Source: Arthrobacter sp. B3I9
GTDB lineage: Bacteria > Actinomycetota > Actinomycetes > Actinomycetales > Micrococcaceae
DNA length: 64,000 nucleotides
Direction: 5' to 3'
NCBI RefSeq assembly: GCF_030816935.1
Contig: NZ_JAUSYO010000001.1
Span: 1,426,001-1,490,000, forward strand
Position numbers and translations under genes: made by a program. Of the stretch, positions 34,752-43,108 are shown piece by piece (the first letter of the stretch is position 1; every line of letters begins with the position of its first letter). The notes under the pieces were generated by a model that saw only the letters and a program-made list of their open reading frames with translations, was not told the origin of the DNA and made no database searches.

Positions 34752-35375
34752 ATGTCGTTTCAGGCAGTAGTCCCTGCAGCTGAAGAGTCCAGGCCCGCCA
34801 CGGAAAGCGAGTGGGTCCGGCCGACGTGGGAGGAAGTGGTGACCAACCACTCCGCCAAGGTCTACCGGCTCGCGTACCGGCTCACCGGCAACAAGTACGA
34901 CGCCGAGGACCTCACCCAGGAGGTGTTCGTCCGCGTCTTCCGCTCGCTCGAAAACTTCAAGCCGGGCACGTTGGATGGCTGGTTGCACCGGATTACCACA
35001 AACCTCTTCCTGGACCAGGCCCGGCGTAAGAGCCGCATCCGCTTCGACGCGCTCGCCGAGGACGCCGAGTCCCGGCTGCCCGGCCGCGAACCGGGCCCCG
35101 AACAAAGCTTTGAATTCAACAACCTCGACCTCGACGTGCAGGCCGCACTGGAGGAACTGCCCCCGGACTTCCGTGCCGCCGTCGTGCTGTGCGACCTCGA
35201 AGGCTTGTCCTACGACGAGGTGGCCGTGGCTCTGGGCGTCAAGCTGGGAACAGTGCGGTCCCGGATCCACCGCGGCCGGACCATGCTCCGGGAAAAGCTC
35301 GCGCACCGTGACCCCCGGCCGAAGCAGACCCTCGCGCCGCGGCTCAAGCTGCCGCGCATCGCCGGCCTGCTCTGA
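34752..35375 (+). CDS. sigE: RNA polymerase ECF sigma factor SigE
   Basis: The 207-residue group-IV sigma factor has region 2 ([20 protein letters not shown], then [18 protein letters not shown], then LDQARRKSR). Region 4 is [20 protein letters not shown], then [18 protein letters not shown]. Both match actinobacterial SigE, which responds to envelope stress. The ATG at 34752 follows gagggg; the longer frame upstream is not family-like. An anti-sigma-like gene starts 9 nt after its stop, and tatB follows, as in the mycobacterial sigE-rseA-htrA-tatB locus, but without htrA. Confidence 0.93.
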   Translation: MSFQAVVPAAEESRPATESEWVRPTWEEVVTNHSAKVYRLAYRLTGNKYDAEDLTQEVFVRVFRSLENFKPGTLDGWLHRITTNLFLDQARRKSRIRFDALAEDAESRLPGREPGPEQSFEFNNLDLDVQAALEELPPDFRAAVVLCDLEGLSYDEVAVALGVKLGTVRSRIHRGRTMLREKLAHRDPRPKQTLAPRLKLPRIAGLL

Positions 35376-35383
35376 ACGGGTCA

Positions 35384-36694
35384 ATGAAGCTGCTGAAACG
35401 ACTGCTGGGCGGTTGCCCTTGCGGCTACTCCAGGCGAGCCAGGCGCCGGCGCAGCAGCAACCGCGCCGGACAGGTTTTCCGCGTGACCCCCTGGAGCCGG
35501 AAGCACCAACAAGTCTGCGACGAATGCAGGCTGCGGGAGCGCCGGGAGCAGCAATACCTGGAACGGCTGCGCCGTGCCGCCGTCCCCGCCGCCAGTGACG
35601 ACCTGACCGCGCGGCTGCTGGCCCGGACCGGCGAACTGGCCCGCGCGGCGGACCCAGTGCCGGGACATGCGCCCTCGGCAGGCCACCCACCCGCGGCAGG
35701 GCACCCGGATTCAGTTGCGCCCTCGGCCCTGCACGGAGCGCTTCCCGCCGGCGGGCAGCCATGGGGACCGGTCCGCGGCGGCGTCCGCCGGCGAACGGGG
35801 CTTGTGGCCGCGACGGCCGGGGGTGCTGCCGCCGCCGTGGCCCTGATGGCCGGGTCAGCGTACCTGCTGGGAGAAAGCCCAGCGCCGCTGGCGGCCGGGG
35901 AAGCATCGACGGCGTTCCTGCAGAAGGACCTGGGTGTCTCCGCCGCCGCCCTGACGCCGGACGCCGGGCCGGCTCCCGCCTGGAGCATGCCCGGCGAGCC
36001 GGACATCTCTCCCGCCGACGCGCTCAGCGCCGGGCAACTTGCAACCCTGCGCGCGCAGGGCTGGACCTGTCCGGACCTCAGGGCCCTTGGCTTCCACCTT
36101 GTCTGGGCGCGGGGCGGCGTGGCGGCCGGGGCAGACGTCGTGGAACTGCGGCTCACTGACGGACGCCACTTTGCCACCGTCCTCGAGCAGCACGCGGGCG
36201 GGCCCGCGCGCCAGGGGGCGACAGCACTCCGGCAAACCGCTGCCGCTCCGGTGAATGTGCTGACCGGCCATTCCGCGGGTGCCGACGGTTTCGCGCCCGC
36301 GAGCCTGCCCGGGACACTCCGGCCCGCCGACAACCCCGTGGGCGCGCTCCCGGGCGGCGGGAACGGCGGGCTGTGGATCAATCCGGCGCCGCCCTTCCGT
36401 GCCATCGTGCAGGGTTCCGCCGGCACCTTCACCTACGTCTCGGACCAGCCCGCGGACGAGGCCGCCCGTGGCCTGGCCGCACTGGTGCGGACCTCGGCCG
36501 TGCCGGGCCGGGAAACTCAGGCTCTGGAAACTCAGGATCCGGAAACCCCGGATCCGGCAACCCAGGGCCCGGAAACGCAGGACTCCGAAACGCAAGCGGA
36601 CGCCCGGAGCGCGCCTGCGGAGGCCACTCGGGCCGGGATCCAGGTCCGGTTGGAGCGCGGCTTCGGCAGGATGCTGGAGCTCCTGGCGCCATGA
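35384..36694 (+). CDS. Anti-sigma-factor-like membrane protein (RseA position)
   Basis: The 436-residue protein lies 9 nt after sigE. It has a zinc-anti-sigma-like motif HQQVCDEC (H-x3-C-x2-C) near residue 41, then a helical RERREQQYLERLRRAAV segment. One membrane helix lies near residues 142-166 (TGLVAATAGGAAAAVALMAG) and a large extracytoplasmic domain follows. The N-terminal 40 residues are unusually arginine-rich. The region around residues 400-420 is an imperfect repeat of ETQDPET-type units. Position and the HxxxCxxC motif support sequestration of SigE, but the N-terminus does not look like a textbook RseA. Confidence 0.75.
   Translation: MKLLKRLLGGCPCGYSRRARRRRSSNRAGQVFRVTPWSRKHQQVCDECRLRERREQQYLERLRRAAVPAASDDLTARLLARTGELARAADPVPGHAPSAGHPPAAGHPDSVAPSALHGALPAGGQPWGPVRGGVRRRTGLVAATAGGAAAAVALMAGSAYLLGESPAPLAAGEASTAFLQKDLGVSAAALTPDAGPAPAWSMPGEPDISPADALSAGQLATLRAQGWTCPDLRALGFHLVWARGGVAAGADVVELRLTDGRHFATVLEQHAGGPARQGATALRQTAAAPVNVLTGHSAGADGFAPASLPGTLRPADNPVGALPGGGNGGLWINPAPPFRAIVQGSAGTFTYVSDQPADEAARGLAALVRTSAVPGRETQALETQDPETPDPATQGPETQDSETQADARSAPAEATRAGIQVRLERGFGRMLELLAP
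36509..36600 (+). repeat. Imperfect tandem repeat encoding PET/Q-rich units in the anti-sigma-like gene
   Basis: Repeats of the form ggaaactcaggatcc (with variants) encode ETQDPETPDPATQGPETQD in the extracytoplasmic tail. Confidence 0.7.
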
Positions 36695-36775
36695 CGAGCG
36701 GCCTGGCATGCAGCCGGCGTGCTGGGGGCACCGCGGAATCGCCGCTGCTTCACCGGAGAGGGTAATCTTCCTACA

Positions 36776-37174
36776 GTGCTTGGAATCAACGGACCGGAGT
36801 TTCTCCTTCTGCTGATCATCGGACTTCTGGTGATCGGTCCCAGCCGGCTGCCCGAATACACCCAGAAGCTTGCCAACGTGGTCAAGGAAGTCCGCCGGAT
36901 GGCCTCGGGGGCGCGGGAACAGATCAAGGAAGAAGTCGGCATCGACATCGATGATGTCGACTGGAAGAAGTACGATCCGCGGCAGTACGATCCGCGGCGG
37001 ATCATCCGGGAAGCGCTGCTCGAGGACGACACCAAGCCGGTCAGCGCCGGATCGCCCGCCGCGGTGGCGGCGGTGGCCGGCGCCACGGCTGCTGCCTCCG
37101 TGCCCCGTCCGGTCCGCGACGTCGAGCGGTTGCCCGAAGGGGAGCCCGCGCCTTTCGACGCGGAGGCCACCTAG
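36776..37174 (+). CDS. tatB: Sec-independent protein translocase subunit TatB
   Basis: The 132-residue protein starts LGINGPEFLLLLIIGLLVIG, the hinged N-terminal membrane helix of TatB, followed by the amphipathic helix PSRLPEYTQKLANVVKEVRR and a polar tail. It works with TatA and TatC to export folded proteins. The GTG at 36776 lies 7 nt after TAATCT (36763-36768), suggesting a leaderless start independent of sigE. Its stop shares bases with the stop of the convergent mrp gene (CTAG). Confidence 0.93.
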   Translation: MLGINGPEFLLLLIIGLLVIGPSRLPEYTQKLANVVKEVRRMASGAREQIKEEVGIDIDDVDWKKYDPRQYDPRRIIREALLEDDTKPVSAGSPAAVAAVAGATAAASVPRPVRDVERLPEGEPAPFDAEAT

Positions 37175-38337
37175 CGCGGCTGCAGACCGAGGGACATGCC
37201 CTTGAGCCCGCGGGGCACCGCGGCAAGCTTTCCGGCGATCTCCAGCAGGGCCGCGCCGGCAGGGGTCTCCGGACGTCCCAGCACCAGCGGAATCCCCGCG
37301 TCGCCGCCCTCGCGGAGCAGGATGTCCAGGGGAATCTGGCCCAGCAGCGGTACCTCGGTGCCCACCGTCGCGGAGAGCCGTTCGGCGAGCACCGCCCCGC
37401 CGCCGCTGCCGAACAGCTCCATCCTGCCGCCGTCGGGCATCTCGAGATAGGACATGTTCTCCACCACGCCGGCCACGGACTGGCCGGTCTGGGTGGCGAT
37501 GGTGCCGGCGCGTTCCGCCACGTCCGCGGCAGCGGCCTGCGGCGTGGTCACAACGAGGATCTGGGCCTTGGGCAACAGCTGGGCCACGGAAATCGCAATA
37601 TCGCCGGTGCCTGGCGGCAGGTCCAAAAACAGCGCGTCGAGGTCGCCGAAGTAGACGTCCGTGAGGAACTGTTCGAGGGCGCGGTGCAACATGGGGCCCC
37701 GCCACGCGACCGGCTGGTTTCCGCTGACGAACATGCCGATGGAAATGACTTTGACCCCATAGGCCACCGGCGGCAGGATCATGTCATCCACCGGCGTCGG
37801 GGCTTGGGTGATGCCCATCAGCGCCGGGACAGAGAAGCCGTACACATCCGCGTCGACGATGCCGACGCGCAGCCCCTGGGCAGCCAGGGCACAGGCGAGG
37901 TTGACCGTCACGGACGATTTCCCCACGCCGCCTTTGCCGCTCGCCACGGCGTAGACCTTGGTGAGTGAGCCCGGCTGGTTGAACGGGATCCCGCGCTGCC
38001 CGCCGGGCCCGCGCAACTGCTCCTTGAGTGCGTTGCGTTGTTCCTGGGTCATGACTTTCAACTCGACCTCGACGCCGGTGACCCCCGGTACCGCGGCCAT
38101 CGCCGCCTCGCAGTCCGCGGTGATGGTGCCCCGCAACGGGCATCCTGCAATCGTCAGAAGCACCGCAATCCTGACCGAGCCATCATTCCGGACCTCCACG
38201 GATTCGACCATGCCCAGCTCGGTGATGGGGCGGCGCAGCTCCGGATCAATCACGGTGGCCAGGGCCGCTTGGACGGCCGCGGCGAGGGGGGAGTCGATGG
38301 AGGAATCGAACGGGGCGCTGCCCTGTGTCGTACTCAT
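37171..38337 (-). CDS. mrp: Mrp/ApbC-family iron-sulfur cluster carrier ATPase
   Basis: The 388-residue protein has an N-terminal MIP18/DUF59 domain (ALATVIDPELRRPITELGMV) and a C-terminal ParA-like P-loop ATPase with SGKGGVGKSSVTVNLA. Further motifs are VDADVYGFSVPALMG, DLPPGTGDIAISVAQLLP and NMSYLEMPDGG. It is thought to scaffold or transfer Fe-S clusters. No CxxC pair is visible, as in many actinobacterial members. The ATG at 38337 is the family start. It is convergent with tatB. Confidence 0.94.
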   Translation of the reverse strand: MSTTQGSAPFDSSIDSPLAAAVQAALATVIDPELRRPITELGMVESVEVRNDGSVRIAVLLTIAGCPLRGTITADCEAAMAAVPGVTGVEVELKVMTQEQRNALKEQLRGPGGQRGIPFNQPGSLTKVYAVASGKGGVGKSSVTVNLACALAAQGLRVGIVDADVYGFSVPALMGITQAPTPVDDMILPPVAYGVKVISIGMFVSGNQPVAWRGPMLHRALEQFLTDVYFGDLDALFLDLPPGTGDIAISVAQLLPKAQILVVTTPQAAAADVAERAGTIATQTGQSVAGVVENMSYLEMPDGGRMELFGSGGGAVLAERLSATVGTEVPLLGQIPLDILLREGGDAGIPLVLGRPETPAGAALLEIAGKLAAVPRGLKGMSLGLQPR

Positions 38338-38376
38338 GCTGCCGTGCTCATTCTGCGGTGCTCATGCCGTGGATAC

Positions 38377-39114
38377 TCAGCTCTCGGGGAGGATTCGGTG
38401 TGCGGACGTCTCCGGGTTCGTCTCCGGCCCGGCCGGCTGGCCTTGCCCTTTGTCAGCGGCCTGGACCCGGGGGATCTGCTGCGTCCGGGGGCTGCGTGGC
38501 TTGTCCCGCCGGTCCTTCAGTTTGTCCTTGACCTTCTCGCGCTGGGGCTCATGCACCCCCGCGGAGGGGTCATGGCTGCGCAGTTCCTCCTGCGCCTCCA
38601 GCATGTCCTCCAGCAGGCTGCGGAGCTCCGCCCGGACGTAGTCGCGGGTGGCGACCTCCCGCAGGGCGATCCGGAGGGACGCCAGCTCCCGGGTCAGGTA
38701 TTCGGTGTCCGAGAGGTTGCGTTCCGCCCGCTGCCGGTCCTGCTGCAGCGAGACCCGGTCCCGGTCATCCTGGCGGTTCTGCGCGAGCAGCAGCAACGGG
38801 GCGGCGTAGGAGGCCTGGAGGGACAGCATCAGGGTCAGCAGGGTGTAGCCGAGCGCCTGCGAGTCGAACTGCCAATCCTGCGGTGCAAAGGTATTCCAGA
38901 CCAGCCAGAAGACCACGAACACGGTCATGTAGACGAGGAACGCCGGCGTGCCCATGAACCGGGCGAAGCCCTCAGTGGTTTGCCCGAAGGCGTCCGGGTT
39001 GGGGTAGAACTTGGGCAGGATCCGCTGCCGCCCGCTCAGCGGGGTGTCGAGGCTGCCGGTGGTGCGTGCTCCGGGGCGGACGCTGGAGTTCCGTGGTGTG
39101 CCGGTATCAGCCAA
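38377..39114 (-). CDS. DUF1003 domain-containing membrane protein
   Basis: The 245-residue protein has the DUF1003 core, GFARFMGTPAFLVYMTVFVV then FWLVWNT, and a second membrane stretch GYTLLTLMLSLQASYAAPLL, then LLAQNRQDDRDR. A long charged helical C-terminus follows. TTG 39114 with GGAGG 5 nt upstream is preferred; another TTG at 39126 would add four residues. It overlaps the 3' end of the MgtE-N/CBS gene, with which it forms a two-gene operon, as Rv1231c/Rv1232c do in mycobacteria. Function unknown. Confidence 0.87.
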   Translation of the reverse strand: MADTGTPRNSSVRPGARTTGSLDTPLSGRQRILPKFYPNPDAFGQTTEGFARFMGTPAFLVYMTVFVVFWLVWNTFAPQDWQFDSQALGYTLLTLMLSLQASYAAPLLLLAQNRQDDRDRVSLQQDRQRAERNLSDTEYLTRELASLRIALREVATRDYVRAELRSLLEDMLEAQEELRSHDPSAGVHEPQREKVKDKLKDRRDKPRSPRTQQIPRVQAADKGQGQPAGPETNPETSAHRILPES

Positions 39115-40390
39115 TGCGGCCTCCAAGCTTCCTTATCGGGGCGTCGTCCTCGTGGGCGCGCCAGTCGTCGGGCAACAGATGATCAAGCACGTCATCAACA
39201 GTCACCGCCCCGACGAGCCGGCCGTCGTCGTTGACCACGGGGAGCGAGTTGAGGTTGTAGGTGGCCAGGGTGCGGGCGACCTCGCTGATGTGGGCCTGGT
39301 CCGAGACCGGCTCGAGATTCTTGTCTACCAGGTTGCCCAGCGGCTCCGGCGGCGGGTAGCGCAGCAGCTGCTGGATGTGCACGACGCCGAGGAAGCGCCC
39401 CGTGGGGGTCTCCAGCGGCGGGCGGGCGATGAAGATGGAGGACGCGAGGGCCGGGGAGAGTTCCTCGCGCCGGACGTGGGCAAGGGCCTCGGCGACGGTC
39501 GCCTCGGGGGGCAGGATCACCGGGACAGGCGTCATCAGGCCGCCGGCGGTGTCCTCGTCGTATTCGAGCAGGCGGCGCACGTCCTCGGCGCCTTCGGGTT
39601 CCATCAGCTGGAGCAGTTCCTCGGCCTGCGCGCTGGGAAGCTCGGCGAGGAGGTCCGCGGCGTCGTCCGGATCCATCTCCTCCAGCACGTCCGCGGCACG
39701 CTCGACGTCGAGGGCGGAAAGGATCTCCACCTGGTCGCCCTCGGGCATCTCCTGCAGGACATCGGCGAGGCGCTCGTCCTGGAGCTCGCTGGCGACCTCG
39801 AAGCGGCGCTTGTCGCTCATCTCCTGAAGCGCTTCGGCAAAGTCGGCCGGTTTAAGGTCCTCGTGCGTGGCGACGAACTGGGTCGCCGCCTGCGGTTCCG
39901 TCCGCGCACCCTGCCGAGCGTCGGCCCAGTCGATGATCATGGTTTCGTTGCGGCGCAGCCGGCTCAGCGGCGAGAGGGAATGGCCGCGGCGGACGAAGAG
40001 CTTGCTGACGAACCAGTCGCCGGAGCGGTGCCGGTCCATGGCGATGTCCTCGATGGTGGCGTCCCCGCTGCCGTCGGCCAGGGTCACCCGGCGGTCGAAC
40101 ATCTCGGCGACCACGAGGGTTTCCGCGCCGCGCTGTTCGAAACGGCGCAGGTTCACCAGCCCCGTGCAGATGATCTGGGTCTGGTCGATCGAGGTGATGC
40201 GGGTCATCGGGACGAAAACGCGTTTCTTCCCGGGCACCTCGACGACGATGCCCACCACATGGGGGGCGCCCCGGGTGCCGCGGGAGAGCACGACAACATC
40301 GCGCAGCCGGCCCAGACGGTCGCCCAGGGGGTCGAAGACGTCCAGTCCGAGGAGGCGCGCAACAAACACCCGCGTCAGATTTGTGCTCAC
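39107..40390 (-). CDS. MgtE-N and CBS domain protein without transmembrane domain
   Basis: The 427-residue protein begins with a PRC-barrel-like part (FVARLLGLDVFDPLGDRLGR). It has an MgtE N-terminal superhelical domain (DLKPADFAEALQEMSDKRRF, then EEMDPDDAADLLAELPSAQA) and paired CBS domains (GGLMTPVPVILPPEATVAEA and NLNSLPVVNDDGRLVGAVTV). The magnesium channel helices of MgtE are missing, so it is more likely a Mg or nucleotide sensor than a channel; the homologue is Rv1232c. The GTG at 40390 is 6 nt from TAGCCT (40397-40402, minus strand), suggesting a leaderless mRNA. DUF1003 follows in the operon. Confidence 0.9.
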   Translation of the reverse strand: MSTNLTRVFVARLLGLDVFDPLGDRLGRLRDVVVLSRGTRGAPHVVGIVVEVPGKKRVFVPMTRITSIDQTQIICTGLVNLRRFEQRGAETLVVAEMFDRRVTLADGSGDATIEDIAMDRHRSGDWFVSKLFVRRGHSLSPLSRLRRNETMIIDWADARQGARTEPQAATQFVATHEDLKPADFAEALQEMSDKRRFEVASELQDERLADVLQEMPEGDQVEILSALDVERAADVLEEMDPDDAADLLAELPSAQAEELLQLMEPEGAEDVRRLLEYDEDTAGGLMTPVPVILPPEATVAEALAHVRREELSPALASSIFIARPPLETPTGRFLGVVHIQQLLRYPPPEPLGNLVDKNLEPVSDQAHISEVARTLATYNLNSLPVVNDDGRLVGAVTVDDVLDHLLPDDWRAHEDDAPIRKLGGRIG

Positions 40391-40467
40391 TTGTACAGGC
40401 TACCGAGTCTGCTCTCTTTTAGCTGAATTTTCAGGCGCTGCCCAGCCGGATAGGTAAGAATGGGCTT

Positions 40468-41340
40468 ATGTCAAACATTTTTGGTGCTCCCAGGGCCGGC
40501 GCCTCCGGCTCGGACGAGGCCCGCTCTGTCCCCAAGGGCGACACTGTCGGTTCCTACACTTCCTACCTGGATGCCCAAAAGGCGGTGGACTATCTGGCGG
40601 ACCAGCAGTTCCCGGTGCAGATGGTCTCGATCGTGGGCAACGACCTGAAAATGGTGGAGCGGGTCACGGGCCGGCTCAGCTACCCCCGGGTGGCGCTCTC
40701 CGGGGCGGCGAGCGGCATGTGGTTCGGCCTCTTTGTCGGCGTCATGCTGTCTTTCTTCTCGCCCACCGGCGGCTACTTCTCGATCATCACATCCGTGCTG
40801 ATGGGCGCCGCATTCTTCATGCTGTTCGGCATCGTCACCTACGCGATGCAGCGCGGAAAGCGGGACTTCACCTCCACCAGCCAGGTGGTGGCCACCAGCT
40901 ATGACGTCGTGGTGTCCTTCGAGGCCTCCAACGAGGCGCGCCGGCTGCTCCACCAGTTGCCGATGACCACGCACGAGGCCTCCGCCCCGGCCGGCTACGC
41001 CCAGCAGGACTACCGGCAGCAGACGCACCAGGAGCCCGGCCAGCAGGGCCCCCAGCAGCCCGGGCAGCCTCCGCGGGGCCAGGCTCCGCAGCGCCCCGCG
41101 GGCTGGAACGATCCCTACGGCCAGCGCAGCGCCGAGGACGCGGGTGCCGCTCCGGCAGCCCCGGCCGAACCTTCCCGGCAGCCCGGAGCGGGCCGGACCG
41201 CCGAGGCCGCTCCCCAGGACGGGCAGGGCGAGGTCCGTCCGGCCGCGGTCCGCTACCCCGATCTGCCCGACGGCAGGCCGCAATACGGTGTGCGGGTTAC
41301 GCCGAAGCACGATCCCGGCCAGGACGGCACGCAGCGTTAG
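40468..41340 (+). CDS. General stress protein (GSP17M-like domain) with proline/glutamine-rich tail
   Basis: The 290-residue protein has an N-terminal domain GSYTSYLDAQKAVDYLADQQ, then MVSIVGNDLKMVERVTGRLS, then two membrane-associated helices in SGMWFGLFVGVMLSFFSP and LMGAAFFMLFGIVTYAM, like YflT/GSP17M stress proteins (Rv1234 type). The last 120 residues are Gln/Pro/Ala-rich and disordered. A TAAGAAT stretch ends 6-7 nt before the ATG, suggesting another leaderless start. It is divergent from the MgtE-N/CBS gene and ends in a strong terminator. Its mechanism is unknown. Confidence 0.85.
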   Translation: MSNIFGAPRAGASGSDEARSVPKGDTVGSYTSYLDAQKAVDYLADQQFPVQMVSIVGNDLKMVERVTGRLSYPRVALSGAASGMWFGLFVGVMLSFFSPTGGYFSIITSVLMGAAFFMLFGIVTYAMQRGKRDFTSTSQVVATSYDVVVSFEASNEARRLLHQLPMTTHEASAPAGYAQQDYRQQTHQEPGQQGPQQPGQPPRGQAPQRPAGWNDPYGQRSAEDAGAAPAAPAEPSRQPGAGRTAEAAPQDGQGEVRPAAVRYPDLPDGRPQYGVRVTPKHDPGQDGTQR

Positions 41341-41353
41341 AAGCAGGGCAAGG

Positions 41354-41400
41354 AAAGAGCCCCGGTCCCGGTGGATTGCTCCCCGGGCCGGGGCTCTTTT
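41354..41400. terminator. Intrinsic terminator between the stress gene and pepP
   Basis: AAAGAGCCCCGG (41354-41365) pairs with CCGGGGCTCTTT (41388-41399), ending in four T on the + strand and AAA on the other. It can serve both convergent genes. Confidence 0.9.
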
Positions 41401-41454
41401 GTACTTCCGTGTGGGCGGGATAAGCCGGGCCTGCCGGCGGGATACGCCGGGAGG

Positions 41455-43038
41455 CTACGGCTGCTGGCCGTCAACTTCCTGGTAGATCCCCGCCATCCAG
41501 GACTCGACGTCGGCGGCCTTGCGCGGCAGCGCGGCGCTCAGGTTGACCGGCCCCGCGTCGGTCATGAGGATGTCGTCCTCGATCCGGACGCCGATCCCGC
41601 GGTATTCCTCCGGAATGCCAAGGTCCTCATTCTTGAAGTAAAGGCCGGGCTCGATGGTGAACACCATGCCCGCCGTGAGGATGCCGTCCAGGTACAGCTC
41701 GCGCTTCGCCTGCGCACAGTCGTGCACGTCCAGGCCCAGGTGGTGGCTGGTTCCGTGCGGCATCCAGCGCCGGTGCTGCTGGCCCTCGGGGCTGATGGCT
41801 TCCTCCACGGAGACCGGCAGCAGGCCCCATTCGGCGAGGCGTTCGGCGAGCACAGTGGTGGCGGCGGTGTGGATGTCGCGGAACTTGGTGCCGGGCTGCG
41901 CGGCGGCAAAACCAGCGTCGGCGGCGTCGAGCACGGCCTCATAGACCTTGCGCTGGATCGCCGAGAAGGTGCCGTTGGCCGGCAGCGTGCGGGTGATGTC
42001 CGCGGTGTAGAGCGACTCGGCCTCGACGCCGGCGTCCAGCAACAGCAGCTCGCCGGCGGTGATTTTGCCGGTGTTCCGGGTCCAGTGCAGCACCGTGGCG
42101 TTGTTGCCGGAGGCGGCGATCGTGTCATAACCGAGCTCGTTGCCCTCCTCGCGGGCGCGGGCAAAGAACACGCCTTCCACCACGCGTTCCCCGCGCTGGT
42201 GGGTGAGCGCCCGCGGCAGGGCCTTGACGACGTCGGTGAAACCCTCCACGGTGGCGGCGACGGCCAGCTTGAGCTGCTCCACCTCCCAGTCGTCCTTGAG
42301 CAGGCGGAGCTCGGAAAGCGCCTCGGTGAGCTTCTCATCCAGGGCATCGAAGACGCCGAGGTCCAGGTTCTCGGGATCCTTCGCCGTGTTGTAGCGGGCG
42401 GTGTCCACCAGGGCGTCGATGTTCTCGTCCACCTTGCGCACCAGCCGTACCGAGATGCCGCCGATTTCCGGGGCGCCGACGTTCTTGGTGATGGCCAGTT
42501 CCAGTTCGCCGAGGTCAGCGGTCGGCAGGCCGAGGAGGGCCTTGAATTCGGCCAGGGTGGGGCGGGCGCCGATCCAGAACTCGCCTGAGCGGGAGTCGGC
42601 GTAGAACTGTTCGGTGTCCCGGCCGGCCAGCGGGCGGAAGTACAGCGTCGCGCGGTGGTGGCCGCCGTCGTCGCCCTTGCCTTCCTCGGCAGGTTCCAGG
42701 ATGAGGACCGCATCCGGTTCATGGTCCAGGCCAAGGCCGGTCAGGTGCGCGAAGGCGGAGTGCGGGCGGAAGCGGTAGTCGCAGTCGTTCGAGCGGACCT
42801 TCAGCGGGCCGGCGGGGATGACCAGGCGTTCACCCTTGAACTGCTCGGAGATTGCGCGGCGGCGGCGCGCGGCATGGCCGGCGACGGGGTCCCGCTCCGG
42901 GAGCTGCTGCTGGGACGGCGCCCAGTTGCTGGCCATGAAAGCCTTGAAAGCGTCGGAGCTTGGCCGCTGCGAGCGGTTGTTGACGCGCTCTTCGAGGGGC
43001 TGGGAAGCGGAGACTGGAGTGTTATCGGCATCGTTCAC
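41455..43038 (-). CDS. pepP: Xaa-Pro aminopeptidase (M24B family)
   Basis: The 527-residue protein has the aminopeptidase P N-terminal domain (YRFRPHSAFAHLTGL) and the pita-bread metal site: LLLLDAGVE with TADITRTLPA (two Asp), PHGTSHHLGLDVHD (His), FTIEPGLYF (Glu) and RIEDDILMT (Glu). It releases N-terminal residues before proline. The GTG at 43038 is preceded 6 nt upstream on the minus strand by GACGAT, a weak -10 in the leaderless position. It is divergent from the PHP gene and stands alone. Confidence 0.94.
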   Translation of the reverse strand: MNDADNTPVSASQPLEERVNNRSQRPSSDAFKAFMASNWAPSQQQLPERDPVAGHAARRRRAISEQFKGERLVIPAGPLKVRSNDCDYRFRPHSAFAHLTGLGLDHEPDAVLILEPAEEGKGDDGGHHRATLYFRPLAGRDTEQFYADSRSGEFWIGARPTLAEFKALLGLPTADLGELELAITKNVGAPEIGGISVRLVRKVDENIDALVDTARYNTAKDPENLDLGVFDALDEKLTEALSELRLLKDDWEVEQLKLAVAATVEGFTDVVKALPRALTHQRGERVVEGVFFARAREEGNELGYDTIAASGNNATVLHWTRNTGKITAGELLLLDAGVEAESLYTADITRTLPANGTFSAIQRKVYEAVLDAADAGFAAAQPGTKFRDIHTAATTVLAERLAEWGLLPVSVEEAISPEGQQHRRWMPHGTSHHLGLDVHDCAQAKRELYLDGILTAGMVFTIEPGLYFKNEDLGIPEEYRGIGVRIEDDILMTDAGPVNLSAALPRKAADVESWMAGIYQEVDGQQP

Positions 43039-43108
43039 GGTCCCATCGTCTCACCAGCGGCTCGGCTAAGGCCAACAGGGTGCCGGACCCATCTACTAGG
43101 CTGAGGGG

